From Flavobacteriales bacterium (GTDB lineage: Bacteria > Bacteroidota > Bacteroidia > Flavobacteriales_D > Sanyastnellaceae), in the NCBI GenBank assembly GCA_947464885.1, contig CANHYZ010000042.1, positions 1 to 9,962 of the forward strand: a stretch of DNA of 9,962 nucleotides, given 5' to 3'. Position numbers and translations under genes: made by a program. Of the stretch, positions 1 through 6,550 are shown in pieces (the stretch's first letter is position 1; every line of letters starts with the position of its first letter). A model generated the notes under the pieces. It was not told the origin of the DNA, ran no database searches, and saw only the letters and a list, made by a program, of their open reading frames with translations.

Positions 1-549
1 ACGCTGGTATATGCCATCGTGCCGACGCCCTATTTCGAGGAGAAACAAATTGCGGCCTATTTACACTTGCAGCATGGTGTGCAGAGCAATCAACCGCAGC
101 ACAGCGAGATGGCTGAGCTAGATGCTGTGTGCTGCTTTGAAACACCGGAGTGGTCAGCGCGCTTGATGGGTTTTATCCCGAATGCGCGAATCCTGCCGTC
201 GGCTGCAATCCTTGCCCGATATGCCGCCATAGCAGCTACGGGAGAGGGAGCCTCTTGCGTTTGTTGGGTCACAGAGCGCCAGCTAACTATGGTGTACCTG
301 CGTCAACGGAAACTGCACCTGCTGGCATCCAATGAAGTGAGTTCAGAGGAAGACGTCATGTATCATTTCGCTAATGCAGCTATGCGCTTGGGCTTCGACC
401 TCGAGCAGTTATCACTCGACTTACTTATTGGTAGAGGAATGACGGAACTCAAGGAGCTTCTCTCCAAGTATGTTCGTCAAGTAAATACGTTGGAAGCCGC
501 AGATGAGATTGGCTCTTATATGCCACAAATACACGTACTATGCGCATAA
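1..549 (+). CDS. DUF3822 family protein, 3' part (5' end outside window)
   Basis: The reading frame is open from the first base, so the gene starts upstream. A GTG at 19 could serve as a start, but the family is usually about 250-280 residues and only 182 are visible. I assign it to DUF3822, a Bacteroidota family of unknown function thought to have an actin/hexokinase-like ATPase fold, from its general pattern: alternating strands and helices, a stretch ending LLIGRG near the C-terminus, and a final helix with a YVRQV segment. Its position directly before rsmD is the usual one in Flavobacteriales. The end overlaps the rsmD start by 10 bp, which suggests co-transcription and translational coupling. 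There is no signal peptide or membrane segment in the visible part, so it is probably cytoplasmic. The family call is from memory of the family and its context; the function is unknown. Confidence 0.68.
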   Translation, partial: TLVYAIVPTPYFEEKQIAAYLHLQHGVQSNQPQHSEMAELDAVCCFETPEWSARLMGFIPNARILPSAAILARYAAIAATGEGASCVCWVTERQLTMVYLRQRKLHLLASNEVSSEEDVMYHFANAAMRLGFDLEQLSLDLLIGRGMTELKELLSKYVRQVNTLEAADEIGSYMPQIHVLCA

Positions 550-1079
550 TTGCCGGCTCGCTGAAGGGAAGATCGATTGATGTACCCCGAAATTTCAAGG
601 GTAGACCAACGACGGATTTTGCGCGTGAAGGCCTGTTCAATGTGCTCAACAATATGATAGACTGGGAGGACTTGAGCGTGTTGGATCTGTTTGCCGGCAC
701 CGGCGCATTCTCGCTGGAGTGTTTTTCGCGCGGTGCTCAAGCTATTCTCGCAGTCGATATCCAGCCCTTGCATGTCAAATTTATCAATGATAATTTTAGA
801 AACTTCGAAGCAAACGAAGCGCATGCGTTGAAGCAGGATGTCTTTAAATTCCTGAAGGACCCCGAAGAAACGTTTGATTTGATTTTTGCTGACCCACCAT
901 TCGATTTACCCCGACTCGAAATGCTACCTGAACTCATTTTGGATTCAACAGCCGCGCATGATGAAACCATCGTCGTTATTGAGCATGGAAAGCGCACTGA
1001 CCTCAGTGGAAATAGAGGGTTTGTCCAAATGAAGAGTTATAGCAACGTGAGGTTCAGCTTCTTTAAAAAGACAGTCTAA
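540..1079 (+). CDS. rsmD: 16S rRNA (guanine966-N2)-methyltransferase RsmD
   Basis: This SAM-dependent enzyme methylates N2 of G966 of 16S rRNA in the assembling small subunit. The 179 residues match the usual length (about 180-200). The start MRIIAGSLKGR is typical. RPTTDFARE (22-30) matches the conserved RPTxDxxRE segment. SAM motif I is LDLFAGTG (48-55), followed by the acidic VD at 72-73. The catalytic motif is DPPF (118-121), the form expected for amino-N-methyltransferases acting on guanine. The C-terminus carries the family's SNVRFSFF-like strand (168-175). The ATG at 540 lies inside the end of the upstream DUF3822 gene (10 bp overlap), and no better start fits. coaD follows 21 bp downstream, a pairing common across bacteria. 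Confidence 0.94.
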   Translation: MRIIAGSLKGRSIDVPRNFKGRPTTDFAREGLFNVLNNMIDWEDLSVLDLFAGTGAFSLECFSRGAQAILAVDIQPLHVKFINDNFRNFEANEAHALKQDVFKFLKDPEETFDLIFADPPFDLPRLEMLPELILDSTAAHDETIVVIEHGKRTDLSGNRGFVQMKSYSNVRFSFFKKTV

Positions 1080-1087
1080 TTTTAACC

Positions 1088-1095
1088 TACGTTTG
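1088..1095 (+). promoter_or_regulatory. Candidate Bacteroidota -7 box before coaD
   Basis: TACGTTTG matches the Bacteroidota sigma -7 consensus TAnnTTTG exactly and ends 5 bases before the coaD ATG. I see no good -33 TTG at 17-19 bp upstream, so the promoter would be of the -7-only kind. If real, transcription would start about two bases before the ATG. It would give coaD its own promoter in addition to read-through from rsmD. Confidence 0.45.
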
Positions 1096-1100
1096 TTGTC

Positions 1101-1565
1101 ATGAACAGAATTGCTGTATTCCCCGGTTCATTCGACCCGCTGACCAAAGGACACGAAGAAATTGTCCGTCGTGCACTTCCGCTGTTCGATACCGTTATCG
1201 TTGCCATAGGCAGGAATACCTCCAAGTCTTCCATGTTTACCATCGAGCAGCGAAAGCAATGGTTGGTCGATACGTTTCGAAGTGAGCCGCGCGTCGTAGT
1301 GATGGAACTGGAGGGACTTACCGTAGATTTTTGTCGCCAACATCAAGCCCAATTCATTTTAAGAGGAATTCGTAATGGCGCAGACTTCGAGTATGAGCAA
1401 TCCATTGCTCAAATGAATAAGGCGATGCATCCCGCTATTGAGACCGTGCTTCTGTTCTCTGATCCTTCAATGTCAGCCATCAACAGCACCATTGTGCGCG
1501 AGATCATTAAAAATAAAGGCGACGTTTCTCAGTTCCTGCCCTCAAGTGTAGATGTTTATGCTTAA
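1101..1565 (+). CDS. coaD: Phosphopantetheine adenylyltransferase CoaD
   Basis: The enzyme transfers AMP from ATP to 4'-phosphopantetheine, giving dephospho-CoA, the penultimate step of coenzyme A synthesis, in the cytoplasm. The 154 residues are close to the usual 155-165. It opens with RIAVFPGSFDPLTKGH, containing the nucleotidyltransferase TxGH motif (T15-H18). LRGIRNGADFEYE (87-99) is the conserved substrate-binding loop, and INSTIVRE (127-134) matches the ISSTxVRE motif that contacts ATP. The ATG at 1101 puts the motif at the normal distance from the N-terminus. It sits 21 bp after rsmD and its 3' end overlaps the following TlpA-like gene by 8-14 bp. Confidence 0.96.
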   Translation: MNRIAVFPGSFDPLTKGHEEIVRRALPLFDTVIVAIGRNTSKSSMFTIEQRKQWLVDTFRSEPRVVVMELEGLTVDFCRQHQAQFILRGIRNGADFEYEQSIAQMNKAMHPAIETVLLFSDPSMSAINSTIVREIIKNKGDVSQFLPSSVDVYA

Positions 1566-3093
1566 AAGGTTTGGATCAACAGTTCTCTTTTTGCTCCTGC
1601 TCACGCTAAGTGCAGAGGCAGAGACCGTTCGTATATCAGGCAGTGCGCCGGGTTACGAAGGAAGGAAGCTGGCTATTATTCTCCCGGTCGATGAGTTTTC
1701 CGGATTTCGTCAGTTGCTGGCAAGCACGGATGTCCGCGATGATGCGTCTTTTCAAATTGAATTCGAACTGAAGGAAATCCGACGGGTCTACATTCACATC
1801 CAACGCATTGAAGCTTCCCTTTACGCAGTGCCGGGGTCCTCGTATACCTGCGTTTTCCCGCAAGTAGCCAAGTCAGACTTTAAGCGCTTTGATCGCAGTG
1901 AAGTGGACTTGCAATTGGTTGACTTGCCTCAGGACGATCTCAACGCACTGATTCGGCGCTACAATGCTGATTACACTCGATTTATTGCAGAGCACTTTTC
2001 TGACTTTGCTGCGCAAGAGTACCGAGGGTCCTCCCAATACATGAGCACGCTGCAGGAGCGCCGATTGAAGGTTGATCTTTTCGCTAAGAAAAACGCGAAG
2101 GACACGCTTCAAAATGCGGTTGCCCCGGAATTTGAACGTTGGGTAAAACACTTTTGCGATTCGATGGAATCGGTTTACTCCGGATCCAACCCATCGGAGT
2201 TTTTTCAGGTCTATCGTGAGTTTTCCGAGGCGGAGCTTTTTCTGCTCAAAGGCATGAACCGCGTGCAATTCTATAATCAGTATATCAGGTCAAGAGCGCT
2301 TCCACTGAATAACCCGGCCTTTGTCAGCTGTTTCAAACTCTATTATCAAAATTTGCTTACAGGACGAAAAAGCGAGCTTCAAGCTAAAATTGTCAAAGCC
2401 ATTAATGCCGATCGAAGTTTGCAGATACTGACTGACGTTTTTCTTTCTGACTCTACCTTGCAATCATCGCGCATCAGAAGATTGGCTTGTGTGAATGGTC
2501 TGAAGGATGTGTATTACAACAAATCGTTTGATCGAAGTGCCATTGAAATGATGCTTCGACAGCCGAGCGACAATGATCCCGAACTTGATTCAATCGCAGC
2601 TCATAGTTATGCGCAGTTAACGCGCTGCAAAGGCGGAACACCTTTCCCGGAACTTGTCTTAACCGATGAAGCACAAGAACGATGGTCCGTAAGTCAGTTG
2701 GCCGGCGTGCCGGTTTACCTCTATTTTTTCGCCACGTGGAGTCCAAATTCCCTCAAGGAGCTTCAACTGCTCGAGCGCTGGAAGGAAAAGTTTCAGGGAA
2801 GAGTTGAGTTTATCGGCGTCTCCATGGATGACGATTACAGCGATTTTCGCAAGTATCTGGAAGAACATCCCAAACAGACTCTTGACTTTGTATACGGGAA
2901 TGCGGATCCCTTCATTCAGGAAAAGTTGAAACTGAAGGCCGTGCCTCACGCATTTTTGATTGATGAACGCGGATTCATCGCTGTTGAAATTGCGCCCTCG
3001 CCGTCGGATGCCAAGTTTGAGGCCGCGCTGAACCAGCTGGCGATAGCACCCGCAGATGTTCGACAAAAACCAAAAACCTGGAAGGATCACTAA
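1552..3093 (+). CDS. Exported TlpA-like thioredoxin-fold protein lacking the CxxC cysteines
   Basis: This 513-residue protein begins with a likely signal peptide: KR, then a leucine-rich core to about residue 20, with cleavage after AEA at 21-23. It should therefore act in the periplasm or be held on the outer face of a membrane. Residues about 24-100 form a beta-rich region like the DUF4369-type N-terminal domain of Bacteroidota TlpA proteins. Residues about 100-340 are mainly helical, and about 360-500 form a thioredoxin/AhpC-TSA fold. The fold is shown by FFATWSPNS (392-400) at the active-site position, the GVSMDDD strand, and a cis-proline in AVPHAF (P465). Where WCxxC is expected the protein has W396-S-P-N-S400, so both redox cysteines are serine. 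It is probably not an oxidoreductase and may have a binding or structural role. Two starts are possible, ATG 1552 and ATG 1558, both overlapping the coaD end. The second leaves a cleaner signal peptide. Confidence 0.82.
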   Translation: MFMLKRFGSTVLFLLLLTLSAEAETVRISGSAPGYEGRKLAIILPVDEFSGFRQLLASTDVRDDASFQIEFELKEIRRVYIHIQRIEASLYAVPGSSYTCVFPQVAKSDFKRFDRSEVDLQLVDLPQDDLNALIRRYNADYTRFIAEHFSDFAAQEYRGSSQYMSTLQERRLKVDLFAKKNAKDTLQNAVAPEFERWVKHFCDSMESVYSGSNPSEFFQVYREFSEAELFLLKGMNRVQFYNQYIRSRALPLNNPAFVSCFKLYYQNLLTGRKSELQAKIVKAINADRSLQILTDVFLSDSTLQSSRIRRLACVNGLKDVYYNKSFDRSAIEMMLRQPSDNDPELDSIAAHSYAQLTRCKGGTPFPELVLTDEAQERWSVSQLAGVPVYLYFFATWSPNSLKELQLLERWKEKFQGRVEFIGVSMDDDYSDFRKYLEEHPKQTLDFVYGNADPFIQEKLKLKAVPHAFLIDERGFIAVEIAPSPSDAKFEAALNQLAIAPADVRQKPKTWKDH

Positions 3094-3815
3094 ATAAGCT
3101 GATCCAAACCGGAAACACCGATATACCTGTCGCTGATAAAGCCTTCGCCCAAGGTCATCCCGGCTTGTCTGCCCACAATTAGCGCCTTGCCATAAAGAAA
3201 ATCAAAAAACTCAGCACCTGAAATCGGCGTCTGTATTTCGTCGGATGTTGCGCTGTGAAACTGACTGCCGAAGCATCGCAACAGGGCAACCTTGCGTTCC
3301 CAGTAACCCGCAATGTCGACAACGACATCCGGAGTGAGGTGATAATCCTGAATGTATTGATAAACGGCTTTCGGACGCCAGGGCTCTTGGAGTTCGCCTT
3401 CAAAGTGCGTTTCCATTTTTCCCAGACCGGCGTAAAAGCAAGCCTCACGAACCATTTTTGATGCGCGGCCATGGTCGGGGTGACGATCCGTAGGACTATT
3501 ACACAGCACGATATTCGGCCGGTAACGGCGTATATGCGTAATCAACGTCATCAGTGTGGACTCGGAAGGCTCGAAGAAGCAATCGCGCAATCCCAGGTTG
3601 TGTCGCACGGTTAATCCCAACAGCTCAGAAGCTCGACGGGCTTCTTCGAGGCGCAATTCGCCGCTGCCTCGGCTGCCCATTTCACCGGCAGTGAAATCGA
3701 TAATCCCAACGCTCTTGCCTTCATCTATGGATTTTAGCAAGGTGGCGCCACAACTGATCTCGATATCATCAGGATGAGCGGCAAATGCCAGTATGTCTAG
3801 GCTGATTTTCGTCAT
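3090..3815 (-). CDS. bshB1: Bacillithiol biosynthesis deacetylase BshB1
   Basis: This is a LmbE/PIG-L family zinc hydrolase. BshB1 enzymes remove the acetyl group from GlcNAc-malate, the second step of bacillithiol synthesis, in the cytoplasm. From the ATG at 3815 the protein has 241 residues, the usual BshB1 length. The zinc motif AHPDD is at 13-17, and the second metal/catalytic motif RHPDH is at 111-115 within SPTDRHPDH. The segment IDFTAGEMGSRG (39-50) and the C-terminal GEGF segment also fit the BshB1 branch. An upstream TTG at 3848 would add eleven residues (MPLPLPQAYLQ), but the candidate -7 box lies inside that extension, so I choose 3815. bshA and bshC are not in the window. Its stop codon overlaps that of the convergent TlpA-like gene. 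A different N-acetylglucosaminyl deacetylase of the same superfamily cannot be wholly excluded. Confidence 0.9.
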   Translation of the reverse strand: MTKISLDILAFAAHPDDIEISCGATLLKSIDEGKSVGIIDFTAGEMGSRGSGELRLEEARRASELLGLTVRHNLGLRDCFFEPSESTLMTLITHIRRYRPNIVLCNSPTDRHPDHGRASKMVREACFYAGLGKMETHFEGELQEPWRPKAVYQYIQDYHLTPDVVVDIAGYWERKVALLRCFGSQFHSATSDEIQTPISGAEFFDFLYGKALIVGRQAGMTLGEGFISDRYIGVSGLDQLI

Positions 3816-3833
3816 TTGGAGGTATGCTTGAGG

Positions 3834-3841
3834 CAAAGGTA
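3834..3841 (-). promoter_or_regulatory. Candidate Bacteroidota -7 box before bshB1
   Basis: On the minus strand this reads TACCTTTG, an exact TAnnTTTG match, ending 18 bases before the bshB1 ATG. No convincing -33 TTG is seen at the right spacing. The leader would be about 14 bases. Its position argues for the ATG at 3815 as the true start. Confidence 0.45.
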
Positions 3842-3977
3842 AGGGCAATTACAGTCTGGGTTCTGCGTTTGATAACCAATGCTTTGTGTATAAATGAGGT
3901 GGTCAGACCTGCTTAAATTAACGTTTCGTTTAGAACTTTCCCGACCATGACTTACCGCATGCGACTAGCTTTTGGTT

Positions 3978-3985
3978 TACTTTTG
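3978..3985 (+). promoter_or_regulatory. Candidate Bacteroidota -7 box before the M23 peptidase gene
   Basis: TACTTTTG matches TAnnTTTG exactly and ends 8 bases before the proposed TTG start. There is no clear -33 TTG at 17-19 bp spacing. The box lies in the region of about 180 bp between bshB1 and this divergent gene. The rest of that region holds only a short GGTC-A-GACC palindrome (3901-3909) and no other gene I can support. Confidence 0.4.
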
Positions 3986-3993
3986 CCGCCGAC

Positions 3994-4959
3994 TTGAAAA
4001 ATGCAATTCACATAGCGTTTCTTTGGATACTCACGTTGTCTTTGTGCAACCCGGCTTTCGCTCAACGCGATGAGCCGGAGCTCTTTACAGAGGACGACCC
4101 CGGTTTTTCGGCAGGTAACCTACCTCACGCAGGTGGTGCATCGGAAGAAGAAATGCAAACGCAGGCCCTGTTCAATGAAAAGCCAACAGAACTCTTGCTT
4201 TTTACGGTTCGTGATTCTATCATGAACATCCCTGCCTACGACGTTTACTGTAATTGGGATACGCGCAACCTGTTCAACGGGAAGGCAGATAAGTCAGCAC
4301 TGGGACAAGGTCTCAATTTTCTTTTAGCGCACACCGACTGTGATTTTGTTTATCCGGCTAATGGAGACATGACCTCACCTTTTGGTCCACGTTGGGGCCG
4401 TATGCACTACGGTCTCGATATCGACCTGGAAGTTGGAGACAATGTCATGGCCGCTTTTGAAGGTATGGTTCGTATTTCCCAATATCATCCTTCCTACGGA
4501 AATGTGATCGTGGTGCGTCATAACAACGGCTTGGAAACACTTTACGCTCACCTTTCTCAACGTAAAGTTGTTCCCGGAAACCATGTCGAGGCAGGTGAAA
4601 TTATCGGTTTGGGCGGAAACACCGGTCGATCCTACGGAGCGCATCTTCATTTTGAAGTACGCTATCTCGGCCAGGCGTTCGATCCGAGAAACATCGTGGA
4701 TCCGTCATCCCGCTCACTGCTGAGCAGCTCATTTACCCTGCTTCCTAAGCATTTTGAAACGCCTTCGGCATCACCCGAAGCCATTGCCGCCCGTGGTTCT
4801 AAAACCTCAGCGAAGGCAAAGTACTATACCGTTAAGAAGGGTGATACGTTGTATTCCATTGCTCGTCGCAATGGTACCTCCATCAACGCTATCTGCAAAA
4901 TGAATCGCATTAAGCAGACAAGCACGCTTCGCCTTGGTCAGCGCATTCGCATCAAATAA
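3994..4959 (+). CDS. Secreted M23 family metallopeptidase with C-terminal LysM domain
   Basis: This is a cell-wall protein of 321 residues. The signal peptide is residues 1-23 (KN, hydrophobic core, AFA cleavage before Q24). A linker and an N-terminal region of unknown role follow. The M23/LytM endopeptidase domain spans about 120-235, with zinc ligands H138 and D142 in HYGLD and H219 in the HLH motif (217-219), plus catalytic H186 in YAHLS. A LysM peptidoglycan-binding domain occupies about 277-321 (YYTVKKGDTLYSIARRNG onward). All M23 catalytic residues are present, so it should be an active peptidoglycan cross-link hydrolase rather than a degenerate NlpD/EnvC-type activator. The start is TTG at 3994: it gives a complete signal peptide, no upstream in-frame ATG exists (stop at 3931), and the next in-frame methionine codon is residue 54. 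The unusual start lowers certainty about the exact N-terminus. Confidence 0.88.
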   Translation: MKNAIHIAFLWILTLSLCNPAFAQRDEPELFTEDDPGFSAGNLPHAGGASEEEMQTQALFNEKPTELLLFTVRDSIMNIPAYDVYCNWDTRNLFNGKADKSALGQGLNFLLAHTDCDFVYPANGDMTSPFGPRWGRMHYGLDIDLEVGDNVMAAFEGMVRISQYHPSYGNVIVVRHNNGLETLYAHLSQRKVVPGNHVEAGEIIGLGGNTGRSYGAHLHFEVRYLGQAFDPRNIVDPSSRSLLSSSFTLLPKHFETPSASPEAIAARGSKTSAKAKYYTVKKGDTLYSIARRNGTSINAICKMNRIKQTSTLRLGQRIRIK

Positions 4960-4975
4960 TTCTATTGATTTTTTT
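4951..4975 (+). terminator. Weak candidate intrinsic terminator after the M23 gene
   Basis: ATCAA (4951-4955) can pair with TTGAT (4965-4969), and a run of seven T follows (4969-4975). The stem is short, AT-rich and overlaps the stop codon of the M23 gene, so termination may be inefficient. It is the only terminator-like element between the M23 gene and the crt operon. Confidence 0.33.
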
Positions 4976-5012
4976 CAGCCTGCTTCCCGCCTTGCATCAC
5001 TGAACTAAGTGC

Positions 5013-5043
5013 TTGTTCGGTTGTTTATTGGTTATACCCTTTG
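5013..5043 (+). promoter_or_regulatory. Candidate promoter of the crt operon
   Basis: TTG at 5013-5015 is followed, after 19 bases, by TACCCTTTG (5035-5043). This resembles the Bacteroidota -33 TTG / -7 TAnnTTTG pair but has one extra base inside the -7 box. The predicted transcript start would be about five bases before the crtI ATG at 5052. The -7 region lies within an inverted repeat described separately. Confidence 0.42.
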
Positions 5044-5051
5044 GTGTAACC
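5030..5051 (+). promoter_or_regulatory. Inverted repeat (operator-like dyad or RNA hairpin) abutting the crtI start
   Basis: The left arm GGTTATACC (5030-5038) and right arm GGTGTAACC (5043-5051) are inverted repeats over nine positions with one T/C difference, which becomes a G-U pair in RNA. They are separated by CTTT, and the right arm ends directly before the ATG at 5052. The dyad covers the candidate -7 box of the crt promoter. It could be a repressor or activator operator. If transcription starts further upstream, it could instead be an mRNA hairpin that restricts initiation at crtI. The pairing is seen directly; the role is inferred. Confidence 0.5.
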
Positions 5052-6542
5052 ATGAGTCAATCTTCATCTAAAAAAATCGCCGTTATTGGATCCGGTTTTG
5101 CCGGATTAGCGGCGGCATGCTCATTGGCACACAAAGGCTTTGAGGTAACATTGTTTGAAAAGAACGAATCCACCGGTGGTCGAGGTCGCTCTTTCCGTCA
5201 TGAAGGATACACCTTTGATATGGGACCCTCTTGGTATTGGATGCCTGAAGTGTTTGAAGAGTTTTTTAATCGCTTTGGTAAAAAGGTGTCTGACTACTAC
5301 GAGCTGAAACGTTTGGATCCATCCTACAGGGTCTTCTTTTCGGACAACAAACCTTTGGATGTTCCGGCAAATTACCAGGAGCTCAAGGATGTTTTGGAAT
5401 CCCTCGAGGCGGGCGCAGGTCCGAAACTCGATAAATTCATGGCCGAAGCGAAAATCAAGTACGATACAAGCATGGCTGATTTCGTTTGGAAGCCATCGCT
5501 CAATATTCTTGAATTTGCTCAACCGAAACTCTTAATTGAGTCATTCCGGTTGCACTTGTTTTCTAGCTTCTCCGGCCACGTCAAGAAGTATTTCTCGCAT
5601 CCGAAAATCCTTCAGTTGCTGGAGTTTCCGATATTGTTTCTTGGAGCAAAACCGGAGAAAACACCGGCGATGTACAGCATGATGAATTATGCTGACATCA
5701 TGTTAGGCACGTGGTATCCCAAAGGCGGAATGTGTAAAATTGCCGAAGCCATGACCAAATTGGCGCATGAGCTGAAAGTGAACATTGTAACATCGTGTAA
5801 CGTCGATGCGATTGAAGTGAGCGGACACGAAGCGCGTTCGATTCGCTTGAACGGAAACCTGCATCATTTTGATGCTATAGTGGCAGCTGCCGACTATCAA
5901 CACGTGGAAAGCAAGTTGCTCGCTAAAGAACATCGCTCCTATACCGACGAATATTGGGAAAGCCGCGTTATGTCGCCCTCATCCTTGATTTTTTATTTGG
6001 GAGTGAACCGTAAGGTCAAAGGAATTCTTCATCACAACCTCTTCTTCGATGAGCGTTTCGATATCCATGCGCAAACGATCTACGATACCCCGTCTTGGCC
6101 CGAAAAGCCCTTGTTCTATCTCTGCTGCACGTCGGCTACCGATAGCAATGTCGCTCCGGAAGGAAAAGAAAACCTGTTTATACTGATTCCGGTCGCCACG
6201 GGATTGACAAGCACGGAGGAAGATCGCCTGCGTTACCTCGATATCTGCCTTGAACGCATTAAACGTCACACGGGAGAGGATATAAAGCAAAATTTGGAAT
6301 ACATTCGTTCCTATGCACATGAAGAGTTCATATCCGATTATAATTCCTTTAAAGGAAATGCTTATGGACTTGCAAACACCCTCATGCAAACGGCTGTTAT
6401 GAAGCCACGCATGAAAAGTAAGAAGGTGAAAAACCTCTTTTATACCGGTCAATTGACCGTCCCAGGGCCGGGAGTACCTCCCAGCATTATCAGCGGACAA
6501 ATTGTAGCCGATCAAGTAGAAAAATACCTGAACAACAGATAA
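5052..6542 (+). CDS. crtI: Phytoene desaturase CrtI
   Basis: This FAD-dependent membrane-associated enzyme introduces double bonds into phytoene, producing neurosporene or lycopene. The 496 residues match CrtI-type desaturases. The N-terminal Rossmann motif is KIAVIGSGFAGLAAA (8-22) with the acidic ribose-binding residue E36, then TGGRGRSF (41-48) and FDMGPSWY (55-62), all typical of the CrtI family. The conserved C-terminal FAD segment NLFYTGQLTVPGPGVPPS is at about 461-478. A TTG start at 5013 would add thirteen residues encoded by the promoter and dyad region. The ATG at 5052 puts the FAD motif at the normal distance and is preferred. No Shine-Dalgarno sequence is visible. It is the first gene of crtI-crtB-idi-crtZ, with 8 bp to crtB. 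The related family members CrtN and CrtD are possible from sequence alone, but the adjacent phytoene synthase makes CrtI the natural call. Confidence 0.93.
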   Translation: MSQSSSKKIAVIGSGFAGLAAACSLAHKGFEVTLFEKNESTGGRGRSFRHEGYTFDMGPSWYWMPEVFEEFFNRFGKKVSDYYELKRLDPSYRVFFSDNKPLDVPANYQELKDVLESLEAGAGPKLDKFMAEAKIKYDTSMADFVWKPSLNILEFAQPKLLIESFRLHLFSSFSGHVKKYFSHPKILQLLEFPILFLGAKPEKTPAMYSMMNYADIMLGTWYPKGGMCKIAEAMTKLAHELKVNIVTSCNVDAIEVSGHEARSIRLNGNLHHFDAIVAAADYQHVESKLLAKEHRSYTDEYWESRVMSPSSLIFYLGVNRKVKGILHHNLFFDERFDIHAQTIYDTPSWPEKPLFYLCCTSATDSNVAPEGKENLFILIPVATGLTSTEEDRLRYLDICLERIKRHTGEDIKQNLEYIRSYAHEEFISDYNSFKGNAYGLANTLMQTAVMKPRMKSKKVKNLFYTGQLTVPGPGVPPSIISGQIVADQVEKYLNNR

Positions 6543-6550
6543 CGACCACT

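Noticed and set aside
3255..3777. Plus-strand open frames opposite bshB1 (3255-3461, 3556-3777)
   Set aside because: They lie antisense within a clearly conserved bshB1 gene and show no recognisable domain or own promoter signal.
3901..3909. Short palindrome GGTC-A-GACC in the bshB1/M23 divergent region
   Set aside because: Arms of four bases are expected often by chance, and it overlaps neither candidate -7 box. Not enough to call an operator.
5013..5051. TTG at 5013 as the crtI start (thirteen extra residues)
   Set aside because: The extension is encoded by the promoter and dyad region, and it would push the FAD-binding motif away from the N-terminus. ATG 5052 fits the family better.
4375..6515. 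Long minus-strand open frames opposite the M23 gene and crtI (up to 178 codons)
   Set aside because: Shadows of strongly conserved coding sequence on the other strand. Their translations show no coherent domain.
6543..6550. Possible promoter or Shine-Dalgarno sequence between crtI and crtB
   Set aside because: The 8 bp gap contains neither a TAnnTTTG box nor a purine-rich GGAGG-like stretch. Co-transcription is the simpler reading.
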